Source of the DNA: Methylomonas sp.
Lineage (GTDB): Bacteria; Pseudomonadota; Gammaproteobacteria; Methylococcales; Methylomonadaceae
DNA: 35,104 bases
NCBI GenBank assembly: GCA_002928965.1
Contig: PERU01000037.1
Span: 1-35,104 of the forward strand
Direction of reading: 5' to 3'
The notes under the pieces are model-generated. The model was not told the origin of the DNA. It saw only the letters and a program-made list of their open reading frames with translations, and did not search any database. Positions 1-9,254 of this stretch are shown piece after piece; position 1 is the stretch's first letter, and every line of letters starts with the position of its first letter. The position numbers and the translations under genes are program-made.

Positions 1-271
1 TATTTTTAAACGTTTCAACCGGATTTTGCACAAAATGTCGCGATTAAAAAGCATGAGCCGTCCTGATTTCCAACCCTAGAATGCAAATAGCCTATTTATC
101 AATGGAAGGTGATGGTCTCAGAGCAGTCGCTCAACGATAAGGGAAACTTGCACAGTGAAGTGTAGTGAACCGATTACAATCCCGTCAGGCTGTATGAGGC
201 ATTCTCTGGTCTGCAGATAGGCGTGGTTTCGGGTTACCCTTGCACTATCAAACATGACCTTTTTTCCCTTG
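1..271. other. Non-coding stretch at left edge
   Basis: No convincing reading frame, RNA gene or strong hairpin was found here. It lies downstream of the minus-strand response regulator gene, so it may hold that gene's 3' end and whatever precedes the window. I see nothing specific in it. Confidence 0.4.
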
Positions 272-1492
272 CTAGAATAATTCAATATTGTCATCGTCCA
301 TCGCTACTTCTTCTGCAGGGCCGTTAGTATGTCTGGCAATAAAAGTTTTAAGGAGTATTTGTTGCTTTCCTGTAACCGTCTTGAGATTGAGGAAAACATT
401 GGATAGGGAATTAGCAATAAGGGTGCTGGCATCAATGCGCTTAGCTGCTTCTTCAATTGCCGATTCAATTCGATTAAAAAGATACTTCTCTTGATCGTCA
501 TCTAGCGCCATTTTCAATAAGTCGAGATTCAAATCATGAATCATCTGGTGCATGACCTTCGCGCTGTCTTCCTGATTTATCATCAAGGTTTTTGCCAAGT
601 AATAGAGGTCGGTTCTTATCCTTCCGAAGGAACATAGTAGCTCTTCACTTTGCTGCATGAGCGCTAGCTCTGTTTGTAAGGCATGGATTTTTGCCTCTAT
701 ACCTTGAAGGAAGAAAGGCAAAATATCCTTTGTACGGCCGTACCGCTCCATATCCTCAATTGGCATATTTCTAACCAACAAACATATGCCAGGGTAATTC
801 ACTATTGTGCGCGAACCAAAATCGATAATGCGGGTCCCTTTTTCCGCCATTTCAATCATTTCTTTCTCAAGCGGACTGATATTGCCATCCGTTGCAAACC
901 AGTGTGACGCTCCCTCATCCACGATTAACAGGCAGCAATTCAATCCGAATTGGCCGGTTGCCAAAAAAAATCCTTGGGCAAGGGTTTCATAGCTATTGTA
1001 AGAAAATGTCTTCGTCATGAAGTCCATGGCTACGCCCAACTCACTGGTTCCAGTCATGGCAGTAAGCGCAGTTTTTTCTGCTAGCTTATACCGCTCCTCC
1101 AGCGATGCCTTCTGCTCCAGATATTTGATGAGCACTCTGATCTTTGCCATCAGATGCTCTGGATCGAAAGGCTTGACTAAATAATCATCTGCTCCGGCTT
1201 CGTAGCCTTGCATTCTTTCCCTGAGGGAGCTGTGTGAAGATATGAAAACCACCGGAATATCCGACGTTCTAGGGTTTTCTCGTAACTGATGGCATACTTC
1301 ATATCCACTCAATCCAGGCATTTCGACATCCAGCAGGATGATGTCAGGGGGGGAATTATAGACTTCCGCTAAGCAATCTTCGCCGTTGAGGGCGCTTCTT
1401 ACTGTAATACCTTCACTTTCTAGGGATCTCCTAACTATTTTCTGAACCACCTTATCGTCGTCAACGATAAGTATGTCCACGTTGCTAGTCAT
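272..1492 (-). CDS. Orphan response regulator, REC domain plus uncharacterised C-terminal region
   Basis: The N-terminal 120 residues form a canonical receiver (REC) domain: acidic pocket D11/D12/D13, phospho-acceptor D55 in LLDVEMPG, the SS after VVFI, and K107 in YLVKPF. The family is phosphorylated on the Asp by a histidine kinase. After residue 120 comes a short coiled linker, then about 280 residues with no DNA-binding, GGDEF, EAL or HD-GYP motif. Residues 150-260 look loosely like a GAF-type sensory fold, and the end (about 265-360) is charged and helical. It starts at ATG with GGTGA six bases upstream. No kinase gene is adjacent, so its partner is unknown. It may act by protein-protein interaction. 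REC identity is certain; the output function is not recognised. Confidence 0.85.
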   Translation of the reverse strand: MTSNVDILIVDDDKVVQKIVRRSLESEGITVRSALNGEDCLAEVYNSPPDIILLDVEMPGLSGYEVCHQLRENPRTSDIPVVFISSHSSLRERMQGYEAGADDYLVKPFDPEHLMAKIRVLIKYLEQKASLEERYKLAEKTALTAMTGTSELGVAMDFMTKTFSYNSYETLAQGFFLATGQFGLNCCLLIVDEGASHWFATDGNISPLEKEMIEMAEKGTRIIDFGSRTIVNYPGICLLVRNMPIEDMERYGRTKDILPFFLQGIEAKIHALQTELALMQQSEELLCSFGRIRTDLYYLAKTLMINQEDSAKVMHQMIHDLNLDLLKMALDDDQEKYLFNRIESAIEEAAKRIDASTLIANSLSNVFLNLKTVTGKQQILLKTFIARHTNGPAEEVAMDDDNIELF

Positions 1493-1981
1493 TCATGTCA
1501 CCAATAGTCATGTGTAATATGTATTTAATTGGGGCCGTAGGCTGAGTAGAGTAACGCGAAACCCAGCAAATGCTTTGAAACAATCGCGTTTCTTTACATT
1601 CCAATGGCTGTTTGAATTAGAAAACATAGCTGCCTCTAAGCTGGGTTTCATTATCATTCAACCCAGCCTACACCTGCAAACCCAATATCGGCTCAATCAC
1701 GTTTGCAGATACTGGCAAAATCAAACCGAATGTCGCTTATGGGGCGCCAACAGTAAAACAGTCATTCCGGAACGTCGGTTTTCAGAAAAGTCCTGAGTCC
1801 GCAATGGCTGAGTGGGTCAGACGCGCTTTTCGGGTTTGTATAGCACCTGACTTTTCACAGATTAAAATGGCGACTGGTAACAGGTCTGCTTGTTATAGCT
1901 AGTCTTGGGTATCCTGAAGATTTAAGATAGTCATGATTTCGACTGTACCGCCATTGATCCGGTACAACACCTATTGATTAG
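1493..1981. other. 489-bp intergenic region
   Basis: It separates the start of the response regulator gene from the end of the PsiE gene, both on the minus strand. Its left part holds the palindromic repeat described separately. The right part (about 1800-1981) shows nothing I can name. The response regulator promoter must lie in the left end, but no clear -35/-10 pair was recognised. Confidence 0.5.
1537..1672. repeat. Dispersed palindromic repeat with GTAGGCTGGGTT-type ends
   Basis: The left end GTAGGCTGAGTAGA (1537-1550) is an imperfect inverted copy of the right end (1659-1672, reverse complement GTAGGCTGGGTTGA). Internal half-sites AAACCCAGC (1559-1567) and GCTGGGTTT (1640-1648) are also inverted. 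Nested CTGGGTT palindromes of this type occur as dispersed intergenic repeats in many proteobacterial genomes. It carries no credible gene: the 73-codon plus-strand frame across it has no family resemblance. Confidence 0.55.
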
Positions 1982-2536
1982 TTATCGAGAGTCGTTTTTC
2001 ACAATTCTGCTTTGATGCTTGTATGAGATAAGCCAGTAAGTCAGGCCCAATGCAACAATCACCACCGCAATAGCCATTAAATAAGGCCATTCAATATCTT
2101 TGACATCCAGCATGATGACTCTTCGCGCAATAGCCATCAACGCGGTTGCTATCACCATTTTTATGGGTAAGGCGTCGTGCTTGATGTAAACAGTGATGTT
2201 GATAAAAATCTCGATGGCGATCAGTACCGACATGAAGGAGCCGAAAACGACCAGGATGTCGCTGACCGTTAACAACATGAACGGTTCTGCAAGCAAACGC
2301 TGATACATCACGTAAAACACATCGGCAACGCCCCACAGTATTACCAACGTCATTAATACCGCCAGAATGCGAACAGCGAAGTGAATTACCTTATGCAAAA
2401 ACCAAATCAATCGGTCTTCGACGGGCGGCGGTAGCGCCTCACCTTTAATATCCTCAGCGTCCATTGAGCTACGGGTGCTTGACCGAATAGATGCTGAGGA
2501 TGGGCTTGTGCTTGGGCGGATAGGTGGTTTGTTCAT
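1982..2536 (-). CDS. psiE: PsiE-family (phosphate-starvation-inducible) inner-membrane protein
   Basis: The 184-residue protein has a basic, Ser/Pro-rich N-terminal tail (1-40) and then four hydrophobic segments (about 46-68, 82-110, 122-138, 147-170). The core EIFINITVYIKHDALPIKMV and IATALMAIARRVI matches the PsiE family pattern. PsiE proteins are small inner-membrane proteins; the E. coli member is induced by phosphate starvation and cAMP-CRP, but its biochemical role is unknown. It starts at ATG with GGAAAG upstream. It stands alone between two long non-coding gaps. No pho box was recognised upstream, so phosphate control is not shown here. The N-terminal tail is longer than in E. coli PsiE. 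Confidence 0.8.
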   Translation of the reverse strand: MNKPPIRPSTSPSSASIRSSTRSSMDAEDIKGEALPPPVEDRLIWFLHKVIHFAVRILAVLMTLVILWGVADVFYVMYQRLLAEPFMLLTVSDILVVFGSFMSVLIAIEIFINITVYIKHDALPIKMVIATALMAIARRVIMLDVKDIEWPYLMAIAVVIVALGLTYWLISYKHQSRIVKNDSR

Positions 2537-2949
2537 AAATACTTTCCAATTGGGCCGGAATTGTAATGTGTCGGATTATGCCAGAAACAAGATCATTAAC
2601 GCCTACCGACTTGTGCCAAAGTTGTTAGGCGTTAATGACAATTTTTGAAATGGCTGAAGCAGCTTTATCATCAGGTTTTAGTGAGTAACAGTCAGTCCAA
2701 GATGTTATTAAAACAACCTGTCAAATATAGCTTATGAATGACAATATAAATTGGCCCGTTAAATACCCTTCGCCTTTATCCTACTGTGTACCAAGCCTGT
2801 CGGAGAATATCCTGGGATGAATTTAGACAGGTTCAGCCCAAACGAGGATAGCGCCGGGCTTATAGTCTGCTGCAAATCTACGCCGATTCCTGTGTCTACT
2901 GCAGTGACGATAGTCATTGCGGACTGAAAATAGCTTGCTGGAAACCCGC
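2537..2949. other. 413-bp intergenic region with a hairpin
   Basis: It lies between the ABC-F gene and psiE, both on the minus strand. It holds the strong hairpin at 2594-2637. Two tiny overlapping plus-strand frames (2734-2820 and 2817-2927) have no recognised product and no ribosome binding site that persuades me. Confidence 0.5.
2594..2637. repeat. Long imperfect hairpin
   Basis: Arms 2594-2610 and 2621-2637 pair at 15 of 17 positions around a 10-base loop (TTGTGCCAAA). A five-T run starts at 2642 on the plus strand, so it could end plus-strand transcription. No plus-strand gene precedes it. On the minus strand it lies in the leader of psiE, about 60 bases before the start codon, so it could also be an attenuator-like or REP-like element. 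Confidence 0.45.
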
Positions 2950-4539
2950 TTATAAATCCTGACTACTCAAATACTCTTCGTAATTACCATTGAAATCCAC
3001 AATTCCATTGGGTGTCAGTTCGATGATGCGTGTGGCTAGGGATGATACAAACTCGCGATCATGGCTGACGAAAATCAGTGTGCCAGGATACAGCTCCAAA
3101 GCACTGTTCAAAGATTCAATCGATTCCATATCCAAATGGTTGGTCGGTTCGTCCAGCACCATGATGTTGTCTTTTTGCAGCATCAATTTGCCAAACAACA
3201 TGCGACCTTGCTCACCACCGGACAGTACCTTTACCGATTTATTGATCTCATCCTGCGAAAACAGCAAGCGTCCCAGCGTACCGCGTATGGTTTGATCGTC
3301 ATCGGATTCCTTGCGCCATTGACCCATCCAGTTGATCAACGATGAATCTTCCGCAAAATCCTCGGCATGGTCTTGCGCGTAATAGCCGATTTCAGCATTC
3401 TCCGACCATTTCACTTCACCCCTATCGGGCGTTAAATCGCCGACCAGGGTTTTCAACAACGTGGATTTACCTATACCGTTAGGACCAATCACCGCTACCC
3501 GTTCGCCGACTGGAATCATCAGATTCAGGTTTTTGAATAACGGTTCGTCACCGTAACCTTTGCTTAAGTCGGACACTTCCAATGCCAGACGGTGCAGTTT
3601 TTTGGTTTGATCGAAGCGAATAAACGGATTCACCCGGCTGGAGGGTTTGACTTCATCCAGTTTGATTTTCTCCAGCTGCCGCGCTCGCGAGGTAGCTTGT
3701 TTAGCTTTGGAGGCATTGGCTGAGAAGCGCGCCACGAAAGTTTGCAGTTCGGCAATCTGGGCTTTTTTCTTGGCGTTGCCTGCCAGTAATTGTTCGCGGA
3801 CCTGCGTTACCGCAGTCATGTAATCATCGTAATTGCCCGGATAAACCCGCAACTCGCCGTAATCCAGATCGGCCATGTGGGTACAGACGCTGTTTAGAAA
3901 GTGACGATCATGTGAAATGATGACCATGGTGCTTTCCCGCTCGTTCAACACGTTTTCCAGCCAGCGAATGGTGTTGATGTCCAGGTTGTTGGTCGGCTCG
4001 TCCAGTAACAAGATGTCCGGGTTGGAGAACAAGGCCTGAGCCAGCAAAACCCGCAGTTTCCAGCCGGGTGCTACAGCACTCATCGGGCCGCTGTGTTGAT
4101 CCAAAGGAATGTCCAGTCCCAATAATAATTCGCTGGCTCTGGCTTCTGCGGTGTAGCCGCCAAATTCCGCGAACACCGTTTCCAGATCGGCTGCGCGCAT
4201 ATAATCGTCTTCGCTGGCATCCATATTGGCGTATATGGCATCGCGCTCCGACATGGCCGACCACATTTCGGCATGCCCCATCAAGACCACATCCAGCACG
4301 CGGTGATCTTCGTAAGCAAATTGATTCTGGCGCAAAATACCTAATCGTTCATTAGGCGTGACGCTGACATTGCCGGCAGATGGGTCCAAATCGCCACTGA
4401 GGATTTTCATGAAGGTTGACTTGCCGCAACCGTTGGCGCCGATCAAGCCGTAACGGTTGCCGTTACCGAATTTGACAGAAACATTTTCAAACAGGGGCTT
4501 CGCCCCAAACTGCATGGTGATATTAGCGGTAGAAATCAA
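2950..4539 (-). CDS. ybiT: ABC-F family ATPase YbiT
   Basis: This 529-residue soluble protein has two ABC domains and no membrane segment. The first has Walker [10 protein letters not shown] (34-42), a degenerate signature VAPGWKLRV (156-164) and Walker [12 protein letters not shown] (177-187). The second has Walker [10 protein letters not shown] (352-360), signature LSGGE (439-443) and LDEPTNHLD (462-470). The linker (about 245-300), rich in Lys/Arg/Ala, is the P-site tRNA-interaction motif. ABC-F proteins bind the ribosomal E site and relieve stalled translation. The VAPGWKLRV motif and length fit the YbiT subgroup. The frame begins with TTG at 4539; the next ATG (residue 9) would remove conserved N-terminal sequence (ITMQFG), so the TTG start is preferred. 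It is a single-gene unit. Confidence 0.92.
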   Translation of the reverse strand: MISTANITMQFGAKPLFENVSVKFGNGNRYGLIGANGCGKSTFMKILSGDLDPSAGNVSVTPNERLGILRQNQFAYEDHRVLDVVLMGHAEMWSAMSERDAIYANMDASEDDYMRAADLETVFAEFGGYTAEARASELLLGLDIPLDQHSGPMSAVAPGWKLRVLLAQALFSNPDILLLDEPTNNLDINTIRWLENVLNERESTMVIISHDRHFLNSVCTHMADLDYGELRVYPGNYDDYMTAVTQVREQLLAGNAKKKAQIAELQTFVARFSANASKAKQATSRARQLEKIKLDEVKPSSRVNPFIRFDQTKKLHRLALEVSDLSKGYGDEPLFKNLNLMIPVGERVAVIGPNGIGKSTLLKTLVGDLTPDRGEVKWSENAEIGYYAQDHAEDFAEDSSLINWMGQWRKESDDDQTIRGTLGRLLFSQDEINKSVKVLSGGEQGRMLFGKLMLQKDNIMVLDEPTNHLDMESIESLNSALELYPGTLIFVSHDREFVSSLATRIIELTPNGIVDFNGNYEEYLSSQDL

Positions 4540-5089
4540 GGGAGTATCCGAGGGTTGAATACCAGCTCACTGCCGGCATAAGAAACAAAATAATGCTGAA
4601 TAAATGTCAAGCTTATTAACCCGGCGCTTTTAATCACAGAAAGAGCTTGTCAAAACCTATTGCGACAAGTCATTCGACAGACTCCGTACCTTCAACTACA
4701 TTAAGGCGAACGGTATTTAAGGGCTGGATCAATAAATAGCTGGGCATTCTATCAGAGTTTGATTTGTCAGGCTTTTTTGGGTTTGCACAACGCATGTGTA
4801 GTCACCACGCTTAAAGTTTCGGCATCAGTTCCCGATTGCTGCGGAAGGCATGGGATGAACCTTGAAGGTCGCATTCACATGATCATTCCTCCGGTAACCG
4901 AAACGAATCGATTGTTCCAGTGTTACAAGTAAACACTGGCTATAAACCGGAAACTCGTAAAATAATCCAGCAGCGGTGCTTATGAAAAACAGATGCTATC
5001 TATTATTCATCAATGCTGAATGATTAAGACAGATGAACACTTGATTTTTCTTTGATGTTTGGCTTGCAATCGGCAGCCGCCTTGGGACA
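4540..5089. other. 550-bp intergenic region between divergent ybiT and mobA
   Basis: It contains promoters for two divergent genes but no -35/-10 pair clear enough to annotate. A perfect hairpin CCAGTGTT-N7-AACACTGG lies at 4917-4939. A possible 35-codon minus-strand frame at 4767-4874 is listed under findings. I looked for a molybdenum-cofactor riboswitch before mobA and saw no conserved core. Confidence 0.45.
4917..4939. repeat. Perfect 8-bp hairpin upstream of mobA
   Basis: The arms 4917-4924 and 4932-4939 are perfect complements around a 7-base loop. No T run follows on either strand, so a terminator role is doubtful. It could be a protein-binding palindrome in the ybiT-mobA region. Confidence 0.4.
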
Positions 5090-5707
5090 ATGGCCTATTT
5101 AGCAGGCAACTACATGATTGAACATAACGTCATTAGCGGTGTGGTGCTGGCGGGCGGGCGGGCGCGGCGCATGGGTCAGCAGGATAAAGGTTTGATTCAA
5201 TTCAGGCAGCGGCCTTTGGTGGCGTATGCCCTTGATGCGCTGGCCGGGATTACCGACCAAATCAGCATCAGCGCCAACCGCAATCAGGCGGCATATGAAC
5301 GGTTCGGTTATCCGGTGATTACTGATGACCGGGATACTTTTGATGGGCCGTTGGCCGGTATTTTGGCGGCCATGACCAACAGCTCGGCGGATATTTTGCT
5401 GGTATTGCCATGCGATTCGCCGTTGATCAAAACTGCACATTTGCAGCGGTTGTTGTCGAATTTACAGACAGATCAAGACATTGCGGTGGCATTTGACGGC
5501 GAGCGTGTGCATCCGGTGGTGATGGCGCTAAAAACCTGTTTGCATAAAAGTTTGGCGGAATATCTGGCCAGTGGCGAACGCAAATTGCAGCACTGGCTGC
5601 ATCAACATGCATTGGTGGAGGTGGATTTTAGCGATCAGCCGCAGGTATTTGCCAACATCAATACGCCGGATGAATTGGCTTTGTTGGAGCAATGTGTCGA
5701 AGATTAA
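5090..5707 (+). CDS. mobA: Molybdenum cofactor guanylyltransferase MobA
   Basis: MobA transfers GMP from GTP to molybdopterin-bound molybdenum to make Mo-bis-MGD for DMSO-reductase family enzymes such as formate dehydrogenases and nitrate reductases. The nucleotide-binding motif LAGGRARRMGQQDKG is near the N-terminus. It is followed by SANRNQ, DGPLAGILAAM, the metal-binding LPCDSPL, the HPVV segment and FANINTPDEL at the end, in the order of E. coli MobA. The frame can start at 5090 (205 residues) or at the ATG at 5114 (197 residues, MIEHNVISGVV). The second start agrees better with family N-termini, though neither has a strong ribosome binding site. It is convergent with the hyp operon and has no mobB next to it. 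Confidence 0.9.
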   Translation: MAYLAGNYMIEHNVISGVVLAGGRARRMGQQDKGLIQFRQRPLVAYALDALAGITDQISISANRNQAAYERFGYPVITDDRDTFDGPLAGILAAMTNSSADILLVLPCDSPLIKTAHLQRLLSNLQTDQDIAVAFDGERVHPVVMALKTCLHKSLAEYLASGERKLQHWLHQHALVEVDFSDQPQVFANINTPDELALLEQCVED

Positions 5708-5877
5708 AACAATCCGGGGTTATCACAGGATAATCGAAGACCGCGAACCAGCAGGGCTGTAAAGCAGTGTTCCTTTTGAAAAGTTGCCGTTGCATGGGCT
5801 AAGTTGGTCTAGTCTACAAGTTTGACTAAACGGTATCGCAGTAAGGCCTTCTTATTCAACATAGCCGGTCCTCTATG

Positions 5878-8199
5878 CTATCGGTTCTGAGTCATTACAC
5901 AGGCACTAATCACTGCCTGTCCCAAAGCCAACCCACCGTCGTTCATTGGGTATTGCCGGGGTGACAATACTGTTATACCCAGATTTTCCAACTTTTGCGT
6001 TAAACCTTCCAGCAACAGCCGATTTTGAAACACGCCACCGCTCAGAACAATGGTTTGTGCGCCGGTCTGCTGGGCAAGCAGGGATAGCATCGCTTCGCTG
6101 GCATCGATTAAGCTATGATGGATGCGGGCGGCGATACGGGTTTTATCGACCTGATTTTTTAAGTCAGTCAATACCGCCAGCCACAAGCCACGCCAGTTCA
6201 ACACAGCCGGATTAGCACTTTCAATACAGTAAGCCTGCAGGTAAGCGCTTTCCAAGTCAAAAGCAGGCGTGGCGAGTGTTTCCAGGGCTATTGCCGCCTG
6301 ACCTTCGTAATACACCCGCTCGGTGTGTAAATCCAATGCGGCGGCAAATGCATCAAACCAGCGACCTGCCGAACTGCATAATGGCGAATTTAGCTGTCTG
6401 GTCTGCATGGTGTCCAAGGTGGACAAGGGTTTGTCGGCTAGACACTGCATGATGGCTAAGTCGGCAAATTCTGTTAACAAATCGGCCCAACCAAAATAAT
6501 GCCGCAACTGCGCATATGTATTGCGCCAGGGTTCACGCATGGCTTGCGTACCGCCCAACAAGGCGATGGGTTGAAAGTGGCCAAGCCGTTGATAGCCGCG
6601 ATAATCGCCTAACAGACATTCGCCGCCCCACAGTTCGCGGTGTTCGCCCATGCCAAGCCCATCGAAAATCGCCGCCAGTACCGGCCGGCTATCCAGTGGT
6701 ACGGCATGTTCAGCCAGACAGGCGGCCAGATGCGCGTGATGATGGTGGACGGGCACTATTTCTGCACCTATTTCAGCAGCTAAGGCTTGTCCATACTGGC
6801 TGGAGAGGTAGCCGGGATGGATGTCGATAGCAATCCGGTCAGGCTGAAAATCGAACAGGTGTTGATACAGTTCAATGGCATGCCGGTAATCGGCCTGCAC
6901 AGCGGCGCTTTCCAGATCGCCGATATGTTGCGAGACAATCGCCTGTCCATCTTTCAGCAGGCAAAAACTGTTTTTAAGTTCCGCGCCCATCGCCAAAATG
7001 CTGCCTGCATTATCAAATCCGGAAGGCAAATTCAGAATGTCCGGAGTATAGCCCCGAGCCCGTCTTAATACATGTAATTGGCCGTTCATCACCCGCACCA
7101 CCGAGTCATCCAGTCGATTGACGATGTCACGGTCGTGCAACAACCAAAAGTCAGCGATGCCGGTCAACTGCACGCGTGCGCTGTGATTGCTGATGCATTG
7201 CGGTTCGTCGCTGATATTCCCGGAAGTCAAAACAATCGGCCTGTCCAAGGCTTGCATCAGCAAGCTATGCAACGGGGTGTAAGGCAGCATGAAGCCCAGT
7301 TTGTCGTCGCCGGGCGCGAGACTGTCAGCCAGCTTTTCCCCTGCTGCCTGTAACAATACAATGGGCGCGGCTTTGTCCAGCAAGGCCTGTTGTTCAAGCG
7401 TATTGATGTGGGCGTAGCGGCGGATGCTGTGTATATCTTTTGCCATCAATGCAAACGGTTTAGCATAACGCTGCTTGCGCTGGCGCAGGCGATTAACGGC
7501 TATTTCATCGCTGGCGTCGCAGGCCAGATGAACACCGCCCAAACCCTTGATGGCAACGATGTGGCCGAGCCTGAGCAATTCAGCGGTTTGCCGGATAGGA
7601 TCGTGCTGTTCCGGCAAGCGACCATGTTCATCTTCCAACCATACTTGCGGGCCGCATACCGGGCAGCCATTGGCCTGAGCATGAAAGCGCCTGTCGGCAG
7701 GATTAAGGTATTCGTGCTGGCAATCGGCGCACATTGGAAACACCGCCATGCTGGTATGGCAACGATCATAAGGCACCCGTTGTATGATGGATAAACGCGG
7801 TCCGCAGTGGGTGCAATTAGTGAACGGGTAATGGTAGCGGCGGTTATCGGGATCGAAAATATCGGTCAGACAAGCCGGGCAGGTGGCTGCATCGGCGGCG
7901 ATAGTGGTTTGCGCAGGAGCGTTGGTGTGACTGTCAACGATGCGAAAATCAGTGGGCGCAGCAGCGTGTAAATCAGTTACCTCCAGTGAGGTAAGTTTTG
8001 CCAGTGGTGGCAGTTGCCGCGGGATTTGGTCGATAAACTGCGCCAGATTGGCTGGGATGCCGAAGGCATGAATCATCACCCCTTCATTGTCATTCCAAAC
8101 CGAACCGGTCAAGTCGTGCTGGCGAGCCAAGTGCCAGATGGTTGGCCTAAAACCCACCCCTTGCACCACCCCACGGGCGCGGATGGCTTTGCCTGACAT
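5878..8199 (-). CDS. hypF: Carbamoyltransferase HypF (NiFe-hydrogenase maturation)
   Basis: HypF uses carbamoyl phosphate and ATP to make carbamoyl-AMP and transfers the carbamoyl group to the C-terminal Cys of HypE, the first step toward the cyanide ligands of the NiFe site. Domains in order: acylphosphatase (about 5-92, with RGVVQGVGFRP); two zinc fingers (C107/C110/C129/C132 and C157/C160/C179/C182); a YrdC-like domain (about 200-385, KPFALMAKD); and a Kae1-like carbamoyltransferase domain with HHHHAHLAACLAEH and GGVFQNRLL. The start is placed at 8199, where the ATG overlaps the hypE stop as TGATG, giving 773 residues. An upstream in-frame start at 8235 would overlap hypE by 37 bases and add 12 non-family residues. 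Last gene of the hypCDEF operon. Confidence 0.95.
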   Translation of the reverse strand: MSGKAIRARGVVQGVGFRPTIWHLARQHDLTGSVWNDNEGVMIHAFGIPANLAQFIDQIPRQLPPLAKLTSLEVTDLHAAAPTDFRIVDSHTNAPAQTTIAADAATCPACLTDIFDPDNRRYHYPFTNCTHCGPRLSIIQRVPYDRCHTSMAVFPMCADCQHEYLNPADRRFHAQANGCPVCGPQVWLEDEHGRLPEQHDPIRQTAELLRLGHIVAIKGLGGVHLACDASDEIAVNRLRQRKQRYAKPFALMAKDIHSIRRYAHINTLEQQALLDKAAPIVLLQAAGEKLADSLAPGDDKLGFMLPYTPLHSLLMQALDRPIVLTSGNISDEPQCISNHSARVQLTGIADFWLLHDRDIVNRLDDSVVRVMNGQLHVLRRARGYTPDILNLPSGFDNAGSILAMGAELKNSFCLLKDGQAIVSQHIGDLESAAVQADYRHAIELYQHLFDFQPDRIAIDIHPGYLSSQYGQALAAEIGAEIVPVHHHHAHLAACLAEHAVPLDSRPVLAAIFDGLGMGEHRELWGGECLLGDYRGYQRLGHFQPIALLGGTQAMREPWRNTYAQLRHYFGWADLLTEFADLAIMQCLADKPLSTLDTMQTRQLNSPLCSSAGRWFDAFAAALDLHTERVYYEGQAAIALETLATPAFDLESAYLQAYCIESANPAVLNWRGLWLAVLTDLKNQVDKTRIAARIHHSLIDASEAMLSLLAQQTGAQTIVLSGGVFQNRLLLEGLTQKLENLGITVLSPRQYPMNDGGLALGQAVISACVMTQNR

Positions 8200-9242
8200 C
8201 AGCAGATGCGCGGTAACTGTTCGCCCACCGGCCAATCCACAATGCGTCTGCCACCGAAAGCGGTGGTCATTTGCACGAAGCCGTGCGGGTCGTCTATCAC
8301 GCTGCCGATGATGGCGGCATCTTGGCCCAGCGGGTGAGCACGCATGATAGCCAGCAGTTGCTCTGCAGCGTCAGCTGAACAGATACACACCAGCTTGCCT
8401 TCGTTAGCGACGTACAACGGGTCCAATCCCAGAATTTCGCAAGCAGCCTTGACTTCAGCTTTGACGGGGATACTGGCTTCGTCGATCAGCATGCCCACAC
8501 CGGATTGCCGCGCCAGTTCGTTTAAGGCGGTAGCCAAACCACCACGGGTAGGATCGCGCAGGCAATGAATCTCGGAGGGTAAGGCGGTTACCAATTCAGC
8601 TACCAAACCGTGTAAAGCGGCCGAATCGGACAGGATACTGGTTGTAAATTGCAGATTTTCCCGGCTGGCCATAATTGCCACGCCATGATCGCCAATTGAA
8701 CCGCTGAGAATAATGGCATGACCGGGTTTAGCCCGGTCGCCGGAAATAGTCACGCCATCCGGCACCGAACCAATGCCGGTGGTGGTGATAAACACCCCGT
8801 CGCCCTTACCGCGTTCCACCACTTTGGTATCGCCGGTTATGATGGGGGTGCCTGCGGCTTTGGCAGCGGCGGCCATGCTGATGACGATTTTCTCCAGATC
8901 AGCCAGCGGCAAGCCTTCTTCCAGGATAAAACCGGCCGCCAAAAATAGCGGCTTGGCACCGGACATCGCCACATCGTTAAGCGTGCCGTGTACCGCCAGC
9001 GAACCGATGTCGCCGCCCGGAAAAAACAGCGGCGAAATCACATGGCCGTCTGTGCTGATCACCATACGACCTGCCGGCACGCGAAACAGCGCCTGATCGT
9101 TATGTTGGCGCAGCAGGTCGTTATCAAAGTGCTTGATAAATAGCTCATCAATCAATTGTGCCATGGCGCGACCACCACCGCCGTGACTGAGATCGATATG
9201 AGCGGATTTTAGATTGAGAGGGAAGGTGTAGGTCACGGCCAT
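8199..9242 (-). CDS. hypE: Carbamoyl dehydratase HypE (NiFe-hydrogenase maturation)
   Basis: HypE dehydrates the thiocarboxamide placed on its C-terminal Cys by HypF to a thiocyanate, which supplies CN to the HypC-HypD complex. The 347-residue protein has the PurM-like architecture: the Gly-rich DLSHGGGGRAM near the N-terminus, STDGHVISPLFFPGGDIG, the TGDTKVVERG motif, and RDPTRGGLATALNE in the C-terminal half. It ends in PRIC, so the obligatory terminal Cys is C347. Its stop overlaps the hypF start (TGATG), and it begins 12 bases after the hypD stop, both signs of coupled translation. Confidence 0.96.
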   Translation of the reverse strand: MAVTYTFPLNLKSAHIDLSHGGGGRAMAQLIDELFIKHFDNDLLRQHNDQALFRVPAGRMVISTDGHVISPLFFPGGDIGSLAVHGTLNDVAMSGAKPLFLAAGFILEEGLPLADLEKIVISMAAAAKAAGTPIITGDTKVVERGKGDGVFITTTGIGSVPDGVTISGDRAKPGHAIILSGSIGDHGVAIMASRENLQFTTSILSDSAALHGLVAELVTALPSEIHCLRDPTRGGLATALNELARQSGVGMLIDEASIPVKAEVKAACEILGLDPLYVANEGKLVCICSADAAEQLLAIMRAHPLGQDAAIIGSVIDDPHGFVQMTTAFGGRRIVDWPVGEQLPRIC

Positions 9243-9254
9243 TATTCTCGACAG

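Noticed and set aside
1575-1796. 73-codon plus-strand frame
   Set aside because: It runs across the palindromic repeat and shows no family resemblance or ribosome binding site.
2734-2927. Two tiny plus-strand frames overlapping by ATGA (28 and 36 codons)
   Set aside because: No ribosome binding site, no recognised sequence; such overlaps arise often by chance at this length.
4540-5089. Molybdenum-cofactor riboswitch before mobA
   Set aside because: I could not see the conserved core or paired elements.
7390-7794. 134-codon plus-strand frame
   Set aside because: It is fully antisense to hypF, whose motifs are unmistakable.
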